From CAVVIG01 sp050249955 (lineage in GTDB: Bacteria; Acidobacteriota; Vicinamibacteria; Vicinamibacterales; CAVVIG01): DNA of 64,000 nucleotides. The notes below the pieces were generated by a model. The model had not been told where the DNA came from. It made no database searches and saw only the letters and a list, made by a program, of their open reading frames with translations. A program made the position numbers and the translations under genes. Shown here piece after piece: positions 53,452 to 62,684 of the stretch. Positions within the stretch are counted from its first letter, which is position 1, and each line of letters starts with the position of its first letter. Location: positions 186,001 through 250,000 of the forward strand of contig JBFWPN010000006.1 of NCBI GenBank assembly GCA_050249955.1, written 5' to 3'.

Positions 53452-54492
53452 GTGATTCGCGTTTCCGTCATCATCCCGTTCCACCGGAACCTGGGCCTGC
53501 TGCGCCGCGTGCTGCAGCCGTTCGCCGATCGTCCTGCCACGGTCGAACTGGTGCTCGCTGTCGACGGCGCGACCGAGGACTGGCGTCCCATCGCTGCAGA
53601 GTTCGGTGCACGCAGCGTCGAGCTGGCCCGGCGGAGCGGCCCGGCGGCCGCCCGCAACCGGGGCGCGGAGATTGCCACGGGCCCGATCCTCGCCTTCGTC
53701 GATGGCGACGTGATCGCCGCGCCGGATGCCATCGCGCGCATGGAGGCGGTGCTCGAGGACCCGGCGCTGACGGCAGTATTCGGTGCTTATGATGAAGTCC
53801 CGCCGGAGCCCGGATTTTTCTCGCAGTACAAGAATCTCAGCCACGGCTACGTGCACAGCACGACCGGGTCGCGCGCCCGCACGTTCTGGGCGGGGCTCGG
53901 CGCCGTGCGCGCGGCGGCATTCCGCGCGGTTGGCGGCTTCGACGAGCGATTCGACCGCCCGTGCGTCGAGGACATCGAACTCGGCTACCGCCTGACCGAC
54001 GCCGGCGGGACCATTGCGGTGGACCCGTCGATCAGGGGCACACACCTGAAGCGATGGACGCTCTGGTCGAGCGTGCGCTCCGACATCGTCGACCGCGGCA
54101 TCCCCTGGACGCAGCTGCTGCTCCGGGCCGGCGCGACCGCGCAGGCCGACCTGAACCTCACGCAGACGCTGCGGCTCTCGGTGATCGTGAGCTACCTGCT
54201 GACCTGCAGCCTCCTGGCCGGAGTCGTGTGGCCTGTGGCCTGGCTCGGCGTGCCCGCGGGGCTCGCCGCGCTGAGCGCGCTGAACCGCGAGTACTACGCG
54301 TACTTCGCGCGTGTGCGCGGGCCCTGGTTTGCCGCGCGCGTGGTGCTGGCTCACACGCTGCATCATCTCTGCAACGGGGTGTCGTTCGTCGCCGGCCAGG
54401 TGCTGTACCGTGCGAGACGTCTCGGGTGGGAGCTCCCTGGCAGCCTGCCGCTCGACGCGGCGGTGGCAGGCAACCGGATGGCTCGGGCGTGA
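53452..54492 (+). CDS. GT2 glycosyltransferase
   Basis: A 346-residue GT-A fold enzyme. RVSVIIPFHRNLGLLRRV opens the nucleotide-binding domain, FVDGDV is the DxD-type metal site, and FDERFDRPCVEDIELGYRL is the acceptor and catalytic-base region. The C-terminal third has about two membrane segments (SVIVSYLLTCSLLAGVVWPVAW), suggesting membrane anchoring. GTG at 53452 starts directly before the fold; upstream ATGs would add non-homologous residues. It overlaps or abuts the GT39-like gene. Confidence 0.82.
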   Translation: MIRVSVIIPFHRNLGLLRRVLQPFADRPATVELVLAVDGATEDWRPIAAEFGARSVELARRSGPAAARNRGAEIATGPILAFVDGDVIAAPDAIARMEAVLEDPALTAVFGAYDEVPPEPGFFSQYKNLSHGYVHSTTGSRARTFWAGLGAVRAAAFRAVGGFDERFDRPCVEDIELGYRLTDAGGTIAVDPSIRGTHLKRWTLWSSVRSDIVDRGIPWTQLLLRAGATAQADLNLTQTLRLSVIVSYLLTCSLLAGVVWPVAWLGVPAGLAALSALNREYYAYFARVRGPWFAARVVLAHTLHHLCNGVSFVAGQVLYRARRLGWELPGSLPLDAAVAGNRMARA

Positions 54493-54494
54493 CC

Positions 54495-56180
54495 ATGGCG
54501 CGCCTGTTGGACCGGCGTGTCCTGCTGGGCGCACTGTGCGCGCTCGTGGCGATCGTCCTGAGCGCCCGGGAGCTGTGGTCCGAGAGCTACGTCTACACGC
54601 ACGGCGACTCGCCGCGCTACATGATGAACGCGCTGTTCATCCTCGATGTCCTGCGCGACTGGCCCTTCGACTCACTGAGCACCTTCCGCGAGTACGCGAC
54701 CCTCTACTACGCCCGGTATCCCGCACTGTCGCTTGGCCACCACCCGCCGCTGACCTCCGTGCTCGAGGTGCCGTTCTTCGCCGTGATGGGGGTGAGTGTC
54801 ACCGCGACGCGCCTCCCGCAGATCCTCTCGCTCGTCGTGGGCGTCGTGTTCCTCTACCGGCTGGTCACCGAGCTCTCCGACGAGTGGGCCGGCGCGGTGG
54901 CGGGGCTCGCCATGGCGGCAAGCCCGGGCCTGATCGAACTCACGCAGGGCGTGATGTCGGAGCCGCCAGCGGTGGCACTCACGGTCGTGGCGGCGTTCTA
55001 CCTGCACCGGTTCTGTGTCACCCAGCAGCGCGGCGCCCTTGTCCTCTTCACCGCGGCGACCATCCTGTCGGTCTGGGCCAAGCAGAACACGATCGTGGCG
55101 TTGCCGGCGTTCGCGCTCTACGGCCTCGTGCACCTCGGGTGGCGGCGCATCGTCAGGGCCGACGTCCTGGCCGCGGCGATGGCCATCGCCGTACTGGCGG
55201 GATCGATGGTGGCGGTCACCGCCGCCATCAGCACGGTCAACGTGCGCCGGTCCACGTTCCTCGTCCGTGCGGCCGCCGGAAACGCGCCCATAGCCGACGG
55301 TGAGGGGCGCATGCGGCTGGTACGGACGACGGGGCGCGTGATCGCGGCCACGCCGGAGAAGGTGGCGTACCAGATGACGACGGCCGCGGCCGTCGTCGGC
55401 CTGCTCGGGCTCGTCGTCATGGTCGTCCAGCGCCGACGCGAGGCCTGGCTGTTCGTCCCGTGGGTGATCACGACCTTCGCGTTCATCCTGATCGTGACGC
55501 GCCTGCAGGAGATCTGGCGGTACGGGATCTACTGGATTCCTCCGCTGGCCGCATCGGCGGGCATGCTCTGCGCAGACGGCCGATGGCGCCGGCCCGCGCT
55601 TGGCGTCATGGCGGCAGTGCTGGCAGGCCAGGTCGTTGCGGCCTCGGGCGTGCGGGTGAAGGGCATGGGAGGCTACGAAGACGCCGCGCGGTTCGTGGTG
55701 GAGCATCCGAAGGGATCCACCGTGATGTTCAGCGGTGACATCGACTCGGGCTACTTCATGTTCTTCGTGCGCAAGCACGACCCCGACCGTCGCCAGGTTG
55801 TCCTGCGGAGCGACAAGATCTTCACCGTCTCGAACATGCGGCAGATCGCCGTGGCGAACCGGATCGAGTCCCCGGACGAGATCGGGCCGACGCTCCGCCG
55901 TCTCGGCGTCGGCTACGTGGTGATCGAAGATCGGAAGAGCGACTCAGCGGTGCAGGAGTGGCTGCGTACCGAGCTTCGCACCGGTCCGTACGTGGAACGG
56001 CAGCGCATCCGGATCGAGACGACCGACTTCCGCCTGGAGCACACCGATCTCGTGGTCTACGAGCCCACGAACCTCACGGCGCCCGCACCCGATGCCAGGC
56101 TCGATCTCAGGCTGCCGATCGTCTCGCAGCAGCTCGACGTGCCGCTTGCCGACCTGCTGTCCCGCAAACACCTGAACTGA
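54495..56180 (+). CDS. GT39/ArnT-like polytopic glycosyltransferase
   Basis: A 561-residue GT-C protein with about 11 membrane segments. The first periplasmic loop has THGDSPRYMMNALF with the acidic catalytic-type residue, followed by LGHHPPLTSVLEVPFF, as in dolichyl-phosphate-mannose-type and ArnT enzymes. The last 150 residues are soluble. It would transfer a sugar from a polyprenyl-phosphate donor in the periplasm. ATG at 54495 is given; a GTG at 54489 would overlap the GT2 stop (GTGA). It converges with the O-ligase gene. Confidence 0.75.
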   Translation: MARLLDRRVLLGALCALVAIVLSARELWSESYVYTHGDSPRYMMNALFILDVLRDWPFDSLSTFREYATLYYARYPALSLGHHPPLTSVLEVPFFAVMGVSVTATRLPQILSLVVGVVFLYRLVTELSDEWAGAVAGLAMAASPGLIELTQGVMSEPPAVALTVVAAFYLHRFCVTQQRGALVLFTAATILSVWAKQNTIVALPAFALYGLVHLGWRRIVRADVLAAAMAIAVLAGSMVAVTAAISTVNVRRSTFLVRAAAGNAPIADGEGRMRLVRTTGRVIAATPEKVAYQMTTAAAVVGLLGLVVMVVQRRREAWLFVPWVITTFAFILIVTRLQEIWRYGIYWIPPLAASAGMLCADGRWRRPALGVMAAVLAGQVVAASGVRVKGMGGYEDAARFVVEHPKGSTVMFSGDIDSGYFMFFVRKHDPDRRQVVLRSDKIFTVSNMRQIAVANRIESPDEIGPTLRRLGVGYVVIEDRKSDSAVQEWLRTELRTGPYVERQRIRIETTDFRLEHTDLVVYEPTNLTAPAPDARLDLRLPIVSQQLDVPLADLLSRKHLN

Positions 56181-56206
56181 CCCGTGGGGTCGCGCGCGCC
56201 GCCGCG

Positions 56207-56218
56207 CTGCGGCCGCAG
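56207..56218. other. Perfect palindrome between convergent genes
   Basis: CTGCGGCCGCAG is a 12-base perfect palindrome in the 40-base space between the stops at 56180 and 56221, inside an extremely GC-rich run. It may help end transcription on both strands, but no T-run is present. Confidence 0.25.
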
Positions 56219-56220
56219 GC

Positions 56221-57582
56221 CTACGACGCCCGACGCGCCGGGGCGGGCGGTGGAGCCTGGGCCGGCAGGCGACCGCCGAAGCGGGGCGACATCAGGAAGG
56301 CCTCGGTTCCAGGACGGGCCACCACCGGGGCAAGGGCGTTCTGCACGTTCCAGTTGAGGCTCATCGTGAGCGCCACGAAGTGCCAGAACATCTCGACGTA
56401 CTGCATGTTCAGGAACGTGCCGCCCACCACGAAGGCCACGAGCGACGCCTCGAGGCCGGCACCGTAAAGGCCGAGATCCCTGGGGATCTCGCCGCGCGCG
56501 GCGAGCACCTGCGCACGCTTGGTCGAGCGCCAGGCAAGGAAGACCACCGCGAGCAGAATCACGAGGCCGCCGTACCCAAGCTCGGCGATGGTGCCGAACC
56601 ATGTGCTGTGCACCGCCCGGCGCCTGCCGTATCGGCCGTTCGACGTGTCGTACGACGGATACGCATCCTGGAAGGCGCCCGGGCCCACGCCGATCGGCAT
56701 GTCGTCGGCCATCCGCATCGCGACGCTCCAGAAGTGCAGGCGCCCCTGGGCCGAATTGTCGAACTCGGTGCCGTTGTCCCTTTCCTCACCTTCGATCGTC
56801 GCCATCCGATCCCAGTATTGCTGGGGCAGCGCGGCAGCAATCACGAGCGCGACCAGCGCACCACCGGCCATGGCCGGCACCCGCTTCGGCGAGCGCCAGA
56901 TGAACACCAGGCCCATGGCCAGTGCCGCCAGGAAGCCGCCGCGCGAGTAGGTGGAGATGGCCCGATAGAGAACGCCGACGCAGAGGAACCAATAGAGATA
57001 CCGCTCCCACTTCCACTCCGTGGTCCGTGCCAGGACCACGAAGATCGGCACCAGCATCAGCATGCCGACAGCCACGCCGTTGTTGTCGCCCAGGAACGGG
57101 ATTGGATTGTTGTTGATCGCGCCCGGATTCGTCGCGAGCTGCACCCAGGCCTGCTTCGCGCCCTCGAACGCCAGCGAGAAGGCGATGGTCTGCAGGATGA
57201 TCCGGAACTTGCCCGGTGTGTCGGTCAGGACCGCCAGCAGGTACGAGATCAGGAACGCCTTCGACACGTCCATGAACATGCTCGTGGAGCGGTCGACGAA
57301 CGTCGAGTTGAGTCCCGAGGCGAGCGCGAGCACCAGGAACATCGTCATCAGCCCGGCCCGAAGGTCGAACCGGAAGCGGGAAGACGAGAACAGCACGCGC
57401 AGCAGCAGGTAGCCACCGGCGACGAATGACAGGGGGACGGTCCTGAAGAACGGCGTCCAGACCCAGCTCTCGGGCCGGAAGTAGGCCAGCCAGAGGTACA
57501 GCATCAGCGCTTCCAGGGGTCCGCGGAGGGCCCACGCGGAGAACCCCAGCAGCAGCGACACGATGAACGCGACTCTGAGCAT
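56221..57582 (-). CDS. O-glycosylation ligase of exosortase-A type (O-antigen ligase family)
   Basis: A 453-residue membrane protein with about ten segments, beginning MLRVAFIVSLLLGFSAWALR. Characteristic parts are LYLWLAYFRPESWVWTPFF, GDNNGVAVGMLMLVP, AISTYSRGGFLAALAMG and AVHSTWFGTIAELGYGGL. These match the putative O-glycosylation ligase of PEP-CTERM loci (TIGR03097). The 30-residue Pro/Ala-rich tail may be disordered. It would attach glycan to protein or lipid in the periplasm. It is the last gene of the leftward group. Confidence 0.85.
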   Translation of the reverse strand: MLRVAFIVSLLLGFSAWALRGPLEALMLYLWLAYFRPESWVWTPFFRTVPLSFVAGGYLLLRVLFSSSRFRFDLRAGLMTMFLVLALASGLNSTFVDRSTSMFMDVSKAFLISYLLAVLTDTPGKFRIILQTIAFSLAFEGAKQAWVQLATNPGAINNNPIPFLGDNNGVAVGMLMLVPIFVVLARTTEWKWERYLYWFLCVGVLYRAISTYSRGGFLAALAMGLVFIWRSPKRVPAMAGGALVALVIAAALPQQYWDRMATIEGEERDNGTEFDNSAQGRLHFWSVAMRMADDMPIGVGPGAFQDAYPSYDTSNGRYGRRRAVHSTWFGTIAELGYGGLVILLAVVFLAWRSTKRAQVLAARGEIPRDLGLYGAGLEASLVAFVVGGTFLNMQYVEMFWHFVALTMSLNWNVQNALAPVVARPGTEAFLMSPRFGGRLPAQAPPPAPARRAS

Positions 57583-57727
57583 GTAACCTATGCCATCTTA
57601 GCGAAACGGCGCGATCTGGTGCCCGCCCATGCGGAGATACCCCTGGGTAATCGGCCGCTCGACCATGAATGTGCACGCGTGCCGCGGATCGCGCGTGCAG
57701 GATTGCGGCGGGCTGCGCAGGCGCGCA

Positions 57728-58921
57728 TCAGCCGACGGGGTGGCTCGCCACCGCGTCCAGTAGCGGGACCAGGCGCTCGAACTGCGCGCCCCACGACAAC
57801 CGCGTCAGGCCGGAACGTCCGACCATCAGCCGCCGCTGCTCAGCTGGCAGCGCAAGCAGCTCCAGCAGCGCGCCGGCGAACGCGTCGGCATCGCGGGCAA
57901 CCCGGCAGGCGGGCAGCGCCTCTTCGGGAAGGCCTTCTGCCACCTGTTCGGTCACCACGCACGGCAGGCCCGCGGCAATCGCCTCGAGCACCTTGTTCTG
58001 CAACCCCCGCGCGACCTGCAGCGGGGCTGCCGAGACGGAGGCGCGCCACAGGTAGGGCCTGACATCGGGTACGGTGCCGGTGACCCGCACGCCGGGAAGG
58101 TCCCCAAGTGCGCGCACCGCCTTGCTCGGGTCCATCCCCACCAGCGACAGTGTCGCATCGGGCCGCTCCCGGCGGACCAGCGGCCAGGCCTCGCGTGCCA
58201 GCCAGATGGCGGCGCGCTCGTTCGGCTCGTAGTTGAACACGCCGCAGAAGACGACGTCCGGCGTACGCACCGGTTCCTCGCCGGGCCTGAACCGCTCGAC
58301 GTCGATCCCGTTCGAGAGCACTTCGACGCGCGCACTGGGGTTCACGGCCAGCATGGCCGCACGCTCGCGCGCGTTCACGACGAAGGTGACGCGTGCCCGC
58401 CCGCCTGCCTCATGCTCGAACGCACGCAGCCGGCGGGCCTCGCGCTGGTAGATCCACCGCATCGGGATGCCCGCGGTCCGGCCCAGCATCAGCCACTTCT
58501 CCGAGTCGACGTCCACCATGTCGAGCACGAACGGCAGGTCACGAAGCGGCGGTTCGAACGCGAGCCGTGCCATCCCCGAGCAGTACGCCAGCACCACGTC
58601 TGGCCTCGTCTCTCCCACCATCCGCGCCACGGTGGCCGACAGGTCCGGGCTGTCGAGCAGCACATGTGTCAGCGGCGTGGGGCCCGGAAGCGACAGCAGC
58701 GCCCGAGCCATCGAGCGCGGCTTCGAGACCCGTGCCACCGCCACCCGCGCCGCAATCCCGCGGACCTCCGCCGCCAGCCGTTCCTCCTCGTCGGAGTGGA
58801 CGAGCGACACCAGGTCCACTGTCGCGGCCGTGGCCAGGTGCGAGAGCAGCTGGAACGAGCGGATCCGATCCCCGCGGTTCGGCGGATACGGAAGGCGATG
58901 GGTGAGCAGGAGCACCCGCAT
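57728..58921 (-). CDS. GT4 glycosyltransferase of XrtA/PEP-CTERM type (TIGR03087-like)
   Basis: A 397-residue GT-B enzyme opening LTHRLPYPPNRGDRIRSFQL, a start typical of the exosortase-associated GT4 family. FVLDMVDVDSEKWLMLG, VVFCGVFNYEPNERAAIWLA and GLQNKVLEAIAAGLPCV follow, the last taking the place of E-x7-E. It lies 8 bases before the next gene on the same strand upstream and 145 bases from the O-ligase gene. It may add a sugar to system 2 glycan. Confidence 0.85.
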   Translation of the reverse strand: MRVLLLTHRLPYPPNRGDRIRSFQLLSHLATAATVDLVSLVHSDEEERLAAEVRGIAARVAVARVSKPRSMARALLSLPGPTPLTHVLLDSPDLSATVARMVGETRPDVVLAYCSGMARLAFEPPLRDLPFVLDMVDVDSEKWLMLGRTAGIPMRWIYQREARRLRAFEHEAGGRARVTFVVNARERAAMLAVNPSARVEVLSNGIDVERFRPGEEPVRTPDVVFCGVFNYEPNERAAIWLAREAWPLVRRERPDATLSLVGMDPSKAVRALGDLPGVRVTGTVPDVRPYLWRASVSAAPLQVARGLQNKVLEAIAAGLPCVVTEQVAEGLPEEALPACRVARDADAFAGALLELLALPAEQRRLMVGRSGLTRLSWGAQFERLVPLLDAVASHPVG

Positions 58922-58928
58922 GGGCGGC

Positions 58929-59942
58929 CTAGGCCCAGACCTTCAGGAGCAGCTTGCCCAGCCGTGCCACGAATCCCGGATGCACCGGCAGCGTGGACAG
59001 CGACTCGACGACAAGCAGGTGACGGGCCGGCGAGGGGACGCGCGCGAGCAGGCCGAGCAGCATCTGGAAGTACAGGTCGCGAATCGCGGCAGCCGTGCGG
59101 GGTGACGGGCTGTGCTGCTCCAGGAACGCGGTCCACAGGGAAATGATGAGTGCCAGCGCATCCCGCGCGCGTGCCCGATCGCCGATCGGCTCGAAAGCGA
59201 GCAGCACCTGCAGCACGTCGTCCGGGACATCACGCCCGATGAGCCGAGCCATGTTCTCGCGGGCAATCTGCCGGCGCCCGGCCAGTTGCCGCGACTCCTG
59301 CTGCCGGCTCACGCCGGCCTCACTGAGGCGATAGCCCTGCAGCACTTCGTGAACGGACGCGAGGCCGTCGGTCAGAATCAGCCGGGACCACAGCTCGTAG
59401 TCCTCGACATGCGGCTGGCGCCCTGAATACCCACCCGCCTCGCGGATGCGGGCGGCCCTGAACATCACCGAAGAGTGGGCCAGCGCGGAATTGAAGAGCA
59501 ACGCCCACCGCGCGGCCACCGGGTCCTCCGGATAGTGCCAGACGCCGACGCTCCGCCCGTCGTCGTTCAGCAACTGCACGCTGCTCCCGACGGCGGCGAT
59601 GTCGTGATGCTCGTCCAGGTACCGGACCTGGGTGGCCAGCCGGGTCGGCCGCAGCACGTCATCCGCATCCTGGCGCGCCACGTACTCGCCGCGAGCCCGC
59701 GTCAGCCCCTCGTTCAACGTCGCCACCAGCCCCAGGTTCTCGCGGCGGTCGACGATGGAGACGCGCGGGTCGGCGTAGCTGCGGGCGATGGCCACCGACT
59801 CGTCGGTCGACCCGTCGCTGACGACGAGCAGTTCGAAGTCGGTGAACGTCTGACCCAGCACGCTCGCGATGGCCTCGCGCAGGTGGCGCGCACCGTTGTA
59901 GACCGGCAGCAGGACGGTGACCCTCGGCGTCGGCCCGCTCAT
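58929..59942 (-). CDS. GT2 glycosyltransferase
   Basis: A 337-residue GT-A enzyme. VTVLLPVYNGARHLREAI starts the fold, VVSDGSTDES and YVARQDADDV give the donor and metal-binding residues, and HVEDYELWSRLIL is the ED-type catalytic region. The last 100 residues are helical. ATG at 59942 overlaps the upstream acyltransferase stop (ATGA). Donor sugar unknown. Confidence 0.85.
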   Translation of the reverse strand: MSGPTPRVTVLLPVYNGARHLREAIASVLGQTFTDFELLVVSDGSTDESVAIARSYADPRVSIVDRRENLGLVATLNEGLTRARGEYVARQDADDVLRPTRLATQVRYLDEHHDIAAVGSSVQLLNDDGRSVGVWHYPEDPVAARWALLFNSALAHSSVMFRAARIREAGGYSGRQPHVEDYELWSRLILTDGLASVHEVLQGYRLSEAGVSRQQESRQLAGRRQIARENMARLIGRDVPDDVLQVLLAFEPIGDRARARDALALIISLWTAFLEQHSPSPRTAAAIRDLYFQMLLGLLARVPSPARHLLVVESLSTLPVHPGFVARLGKLLLKVWA

Positions 59943-60523
59943 CGCCTGCGCTCCTTCAGCACGCGCGCCGGCACGCCGCCTGCCACCACGTGGCCGGGCA
60001 CCGGAGCGGTGACGACCGCGCCTGCCGCAATCACGCTGTTCGCCCCCACATCGTCGAGGACGATGGCGCCGGTGCCGATCCAGGTGCCGGCGCCGATGTG
60101 GACGGTGCGGAGGCGGCCCGGCTGCTCCCTGATCGGGATGTCGGGATTCGCGGTGCCGTGCGTGTCGGGCCCGCTGGGGATGTGGACCGACGGCGCGAGA
60201 AGGACGTCCCGTTCGAGCACCACGCTGCCCAGCGAGCAGTACGGGCCGATGTAGACGTGCTCGCCGAGGCGCGCGTCGGTCTTGGAGAACGTCGTGCCGA
60301 ACTCCACGGTGACCGACGTGGCGCAGTCATCGAGCACCAGCCAGAGGAAGGCGCGTCGCACGAAGTGGCCGAGCAGGCCCGGCACCAGCGACAGTGTCTG
60401 CGTGGAGCTCATGAGGGCGCGGTCGGCCCCGAGGACTGCGCGTTTCAGCAGGAACGAGATCCAGGCTGGCAGCACCAGGACCAGGGCGAGCGTGAACGCC
60501 AGCTGCTTGAGGAGGCTTCGCAT
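59939..60523 (-). CDS. Left-handed beta-helix acyltransferase (WcaF/NodL-like)
   Basis: A 194-residue protein. An N-terminal hydrophobic segment (LAFTLALVLVLPAWISFLL) is followed by hexapeptide repeats (VYIGPYCSLGSVVLERDV, then WIGTGAIVLDDVGANSVIAA) and GVPARVLKER, as in O-acetyltransferases of the WcaF group. It likely acetylates a sugar of the polymer using acetyl-CoA. ATG at 60523 is one base after the upstream GT stop (TGACATG). Confidence 0.82.
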   Translation of the reverse strand: MRSLLKQLAFTLALVLVLPAWISFLLKRAVLGADRALMSSTQTLSLVPGLLGHFVRRAFLWLVLDDCATSVTVEFGTTFSKTDARLGEHVYIGPYCSLGSVVLERDVLLAPSVHIPSGPDTHGTANPDIPIREQPGRLRTVHIGAGTWIGTGAIVLDDVGANSVIAAGAVVTAPVPGHVVAGGVPARVLKERRR

Positions 60524-60524
60524 G

Positions 60525-61691
60525 TCAGCTCCACCGCAGCAGGCCGGTGCGGCGTACGGCCCCGGGACGGACGAGTTCGCGGTAGATCTGTTCGACGCGC
60601 TGCATGCGGCTTGCGAACGACAGCTCGCCCTCCACGCGCCGACGCGCAGCCGCCGCACGCGCGCGTGTCGAAACGGGGTCGGCGAGGGCCGTCTCGATGG
60701 CCGTCACCAGGTGGTCCACCTTGCCGGTAGGGATGATGAGCGCGTGCTGTCCGTCGAGCGCGACTTCCGCGGTGCCGCCGGCCGACGTGGCCACGATCGG
60801 CGATTCGAGCGCCATGGCCTCGAGCACGGCGTTCGGGGTGCCCTCGTAGTCCGACGACTGGACGAAGAGGTCCATGGCCTCGTGCACCGCCGTCACATCG
60901 TCCACGTGGCCGAGCAGGGAGCAGGCCCCTGGCAGAGCCATTGCGGCGAGGCGTTCGAGCTCGGCCCTGAGGCTGCCATCGCCCGCGATCGCCAGTCGCA
61001 GGTCGGGCCGGGTCGTCCGCAGGCGGGCGACGGCTTCGATGAGCAGGTCGAAGCGCTTCTGGGGCTCGAGCCGGCCGACCGCGCCGACGACCGTGTCGCC
61101 CGGGCCGAAACCGAAGCGCGCCCGTGCCGCCGGCACGCGCGCCTGGTCGCGGCGGAACCGATCGGGGTCGATGGCATTGAGGACGACGGTGACACGCGAC
61201 GGGTCGCTGCCGCTGGCGACGAGCTCGTCCCTGATCTGGCCCGAGACCGCAACCAGCCGGGGATATCGCGCGAGCAGCCGCCGGTCGAGCGGGTAGTACA
61301 GGCGGCGCTCCCGATCGCTGTGCCCCGTCCATCCGTGTACGGTGGAAAGGGGGACCACCGGCTCCCGCTCCGCGAGCAGCAGGGCGAGGAGATCTGTCTT
61401 GTACTCGTGCGCGTGCACGATCTGGATGTTGCGCTCGCGGACGATCTGGCGCAAGGCCTGCCAGATCGTGCGGTCGAACGAGTGGCGCTCCAGCACCTCC
61501 ACGTAGTCGATCCCGAGCGAGCGCGCCCGCTCGTCGAGCCGGAACGTGGCGTCGCGCCGGTCGCGGATGTAGCAGACGGTGACGGCGAACGCAGCGGGAT
61601 CGGCCTGTGCCGCCCCGAGCATGATCGTCTTCTCGGGGCCCCCGCCGGTGCCGCGCACGCTGCGCAGCTCGAGTACGCGAATGGGCGACAC
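60525..61691 (-). CDS. GT4 glycosyltransferase
   Basis: A 388-residue GT-B enzyme from a GTG at 61691, preceded by GCGAGG at 5 bases; an ATG at 61715 would overlap the upstream gene. It begins IRVLELRSVRGTGGGPEKTI, has QIVHAHEYKTDLLALLLA and VVGAVGRLEPQKRFDLLIEA, and EGTPNAVLE as E-x7-E. This resembles GTs of exosortase and capsule loci that transfer to lipid-linked sugars. Confidence 0.84.
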   Translation of the reverse strand: MSPIRVLELRSVRGTGGGPEKTIMLGAAQADPAAFAVTVCYIRDRRDATFRLDERARSLGIDYVEVLERHSFDRTIWQALRQIVRERNIQIVHAHEYKTDLLALLLAEREPVVPLSTVHGWTGHSDRERRLYYPLDRRLLARYPRLVAVSGQIRDELVASGSDPSRVTVVLNAIDPDRFRRDQARVPAARARFGFGPGDTVVGAVGRLEPQKRFDLLIEAVARLRTTRPDLRLAIAGDGSLRAELERLAAMALPGACSLLGHVDDVTAVHEAMDLFVQSSDYEGTPNAVLEAMALESPIVATSAGGTAEVALDGQHALIIPTGKVDHLVTAIETALADPVSTRARAAAARRRVEGELSFASRMQRVEQIYRELVRPGAVRRTGLLRWS

Positions 61692-61692
61692 G

Positions 61693-62682
61693 TCAGCCTC
61701 GCTTCCTCGTGTCATGTCCCGTGCGCACGACCAGCGCCAGGGAACGGGCCGTCGTGTAGGCCGCGGCCACGGCGCCTGCCTGGAGGATCTCGGCGCCCGA
61801 GAGCGATGGGGCGGCGGCCTGCGGACGCAGCAGGGCCGCCCACCGGAGTGCGGTGACCGCGGAGACCATGACGATGCCCGCTGCGGCGATCTCGGGCCCG
61901 GCGAAAGGCACGGCCAGCAGGCCGGCCCCGATGAGCAGCAGCCCGATCAGGTTGCCGATGGGCAGCAGGATGCTCGGGAGGGCACGGGGCGTGAGCGGTC
62001 CCCTGAGCGACACCGTGAGGTTGTCTCGCCCACGCCAGAGCTCGCCGAGGAACAGCGCCCGTAGCGTGGCGGGGTCGCCGAAGTGGATGCTCCCCATGCG
62101 ATCGGTCTCGAGCAGCCGGCCGCCGGACGCGACGAGCCGCTGGCAGAAGTCGACGTCCTCGCAGGTTTCGAGCGCGGTATCGAAGCCGCCCAGCGACGTG
62201 AACACTCCGGTCCTGACGATCAGGTTGCCGCTGGGGAGCCAGCCGGTCTGCCTGATACCCGGCTGGTGGCGGCGCAGCCGGTCGTACATGCGCTGCACCC
62301 AGGTCCCATCCGACGGTGCATGGTACTGCGCGCCCGCGGCAGAGACTGTCGGGTCGGCCATGACGTCCAGGGCGGCCGGCGCCCAACCGGATGCCAGCTC
62401 GTGATCGGCGTCGACGAAAGCCAGGAGCGGGCCGCGCGCCTGGGTCGCCGCCTCGTTGCGCATCTTGGAGACGCGGCGGCCCGGCATCTCGAGGACCCGC
62501 GCGCCGGCTTCGCGCGCGACATCGCGCGAGCGGTCGGTCGAGCCGTTGTCCGCCACGATCACCTCGTGCGGCGTGCCGGCGCAGGTCCGCGCGATCGACG
62601 CGAGGCAGCGCTGCAGGCGCGCGGCGTCGTTCCGGACGGGCACCACGAAGGACACCCGTGGGGCCGGGGTCGGGTCGGGCAC
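61693..62682 (-). CDS. GT2 glycosyltransferase with C-terminal membrane segments
   Basis: A 329-residue GT-A enzyme from a GTG at 62682, 2 bases after the prenyltransferase stop. VSFVVPVRNDAARLQRCL opens the fold; VADNGSTDRSRDV, AFVDADHEL and ETCEDVDFCQRL carry donor, metal and catalytic residues. The C-terminal third has three hydrophobic segments (LPIGNLIGLLLIGAGLLAV and others). Membrane anchoring and polyprenyl-phosphate-sugar synthesis are both possible. Confidence 0.82.
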   Translation of the reverse strand: MPDPTPAPRVSFVVPVRNDAARLQRCLASIARTCAGTPHEVIVADNGSTDRSRDVAREAGARVLEMPGRRVSKMRNEAATQARGPLLAFVDADHELASGWAPAALDVMADPTVSAAGAQYHAPSDGTWVQRMYDRLRRHQPGIRQTGWLPSGNLIVRTGVFTSLGGFDTALETCEDVDFCQRLVASGGRLLETDRMGSIHFGDPATLRALFLGELWRGRDNLTVSLRGPLTPRALPSILLPIGNLIGLLLIGAGLLAVPFAGPEIAAAGIVMVSAVTALRWAALLRPQAAAPSLSGAEILQAGAVAAAYTTARSLALVVRTGHDTRKRG

Positions 62683-62684
62683 GG

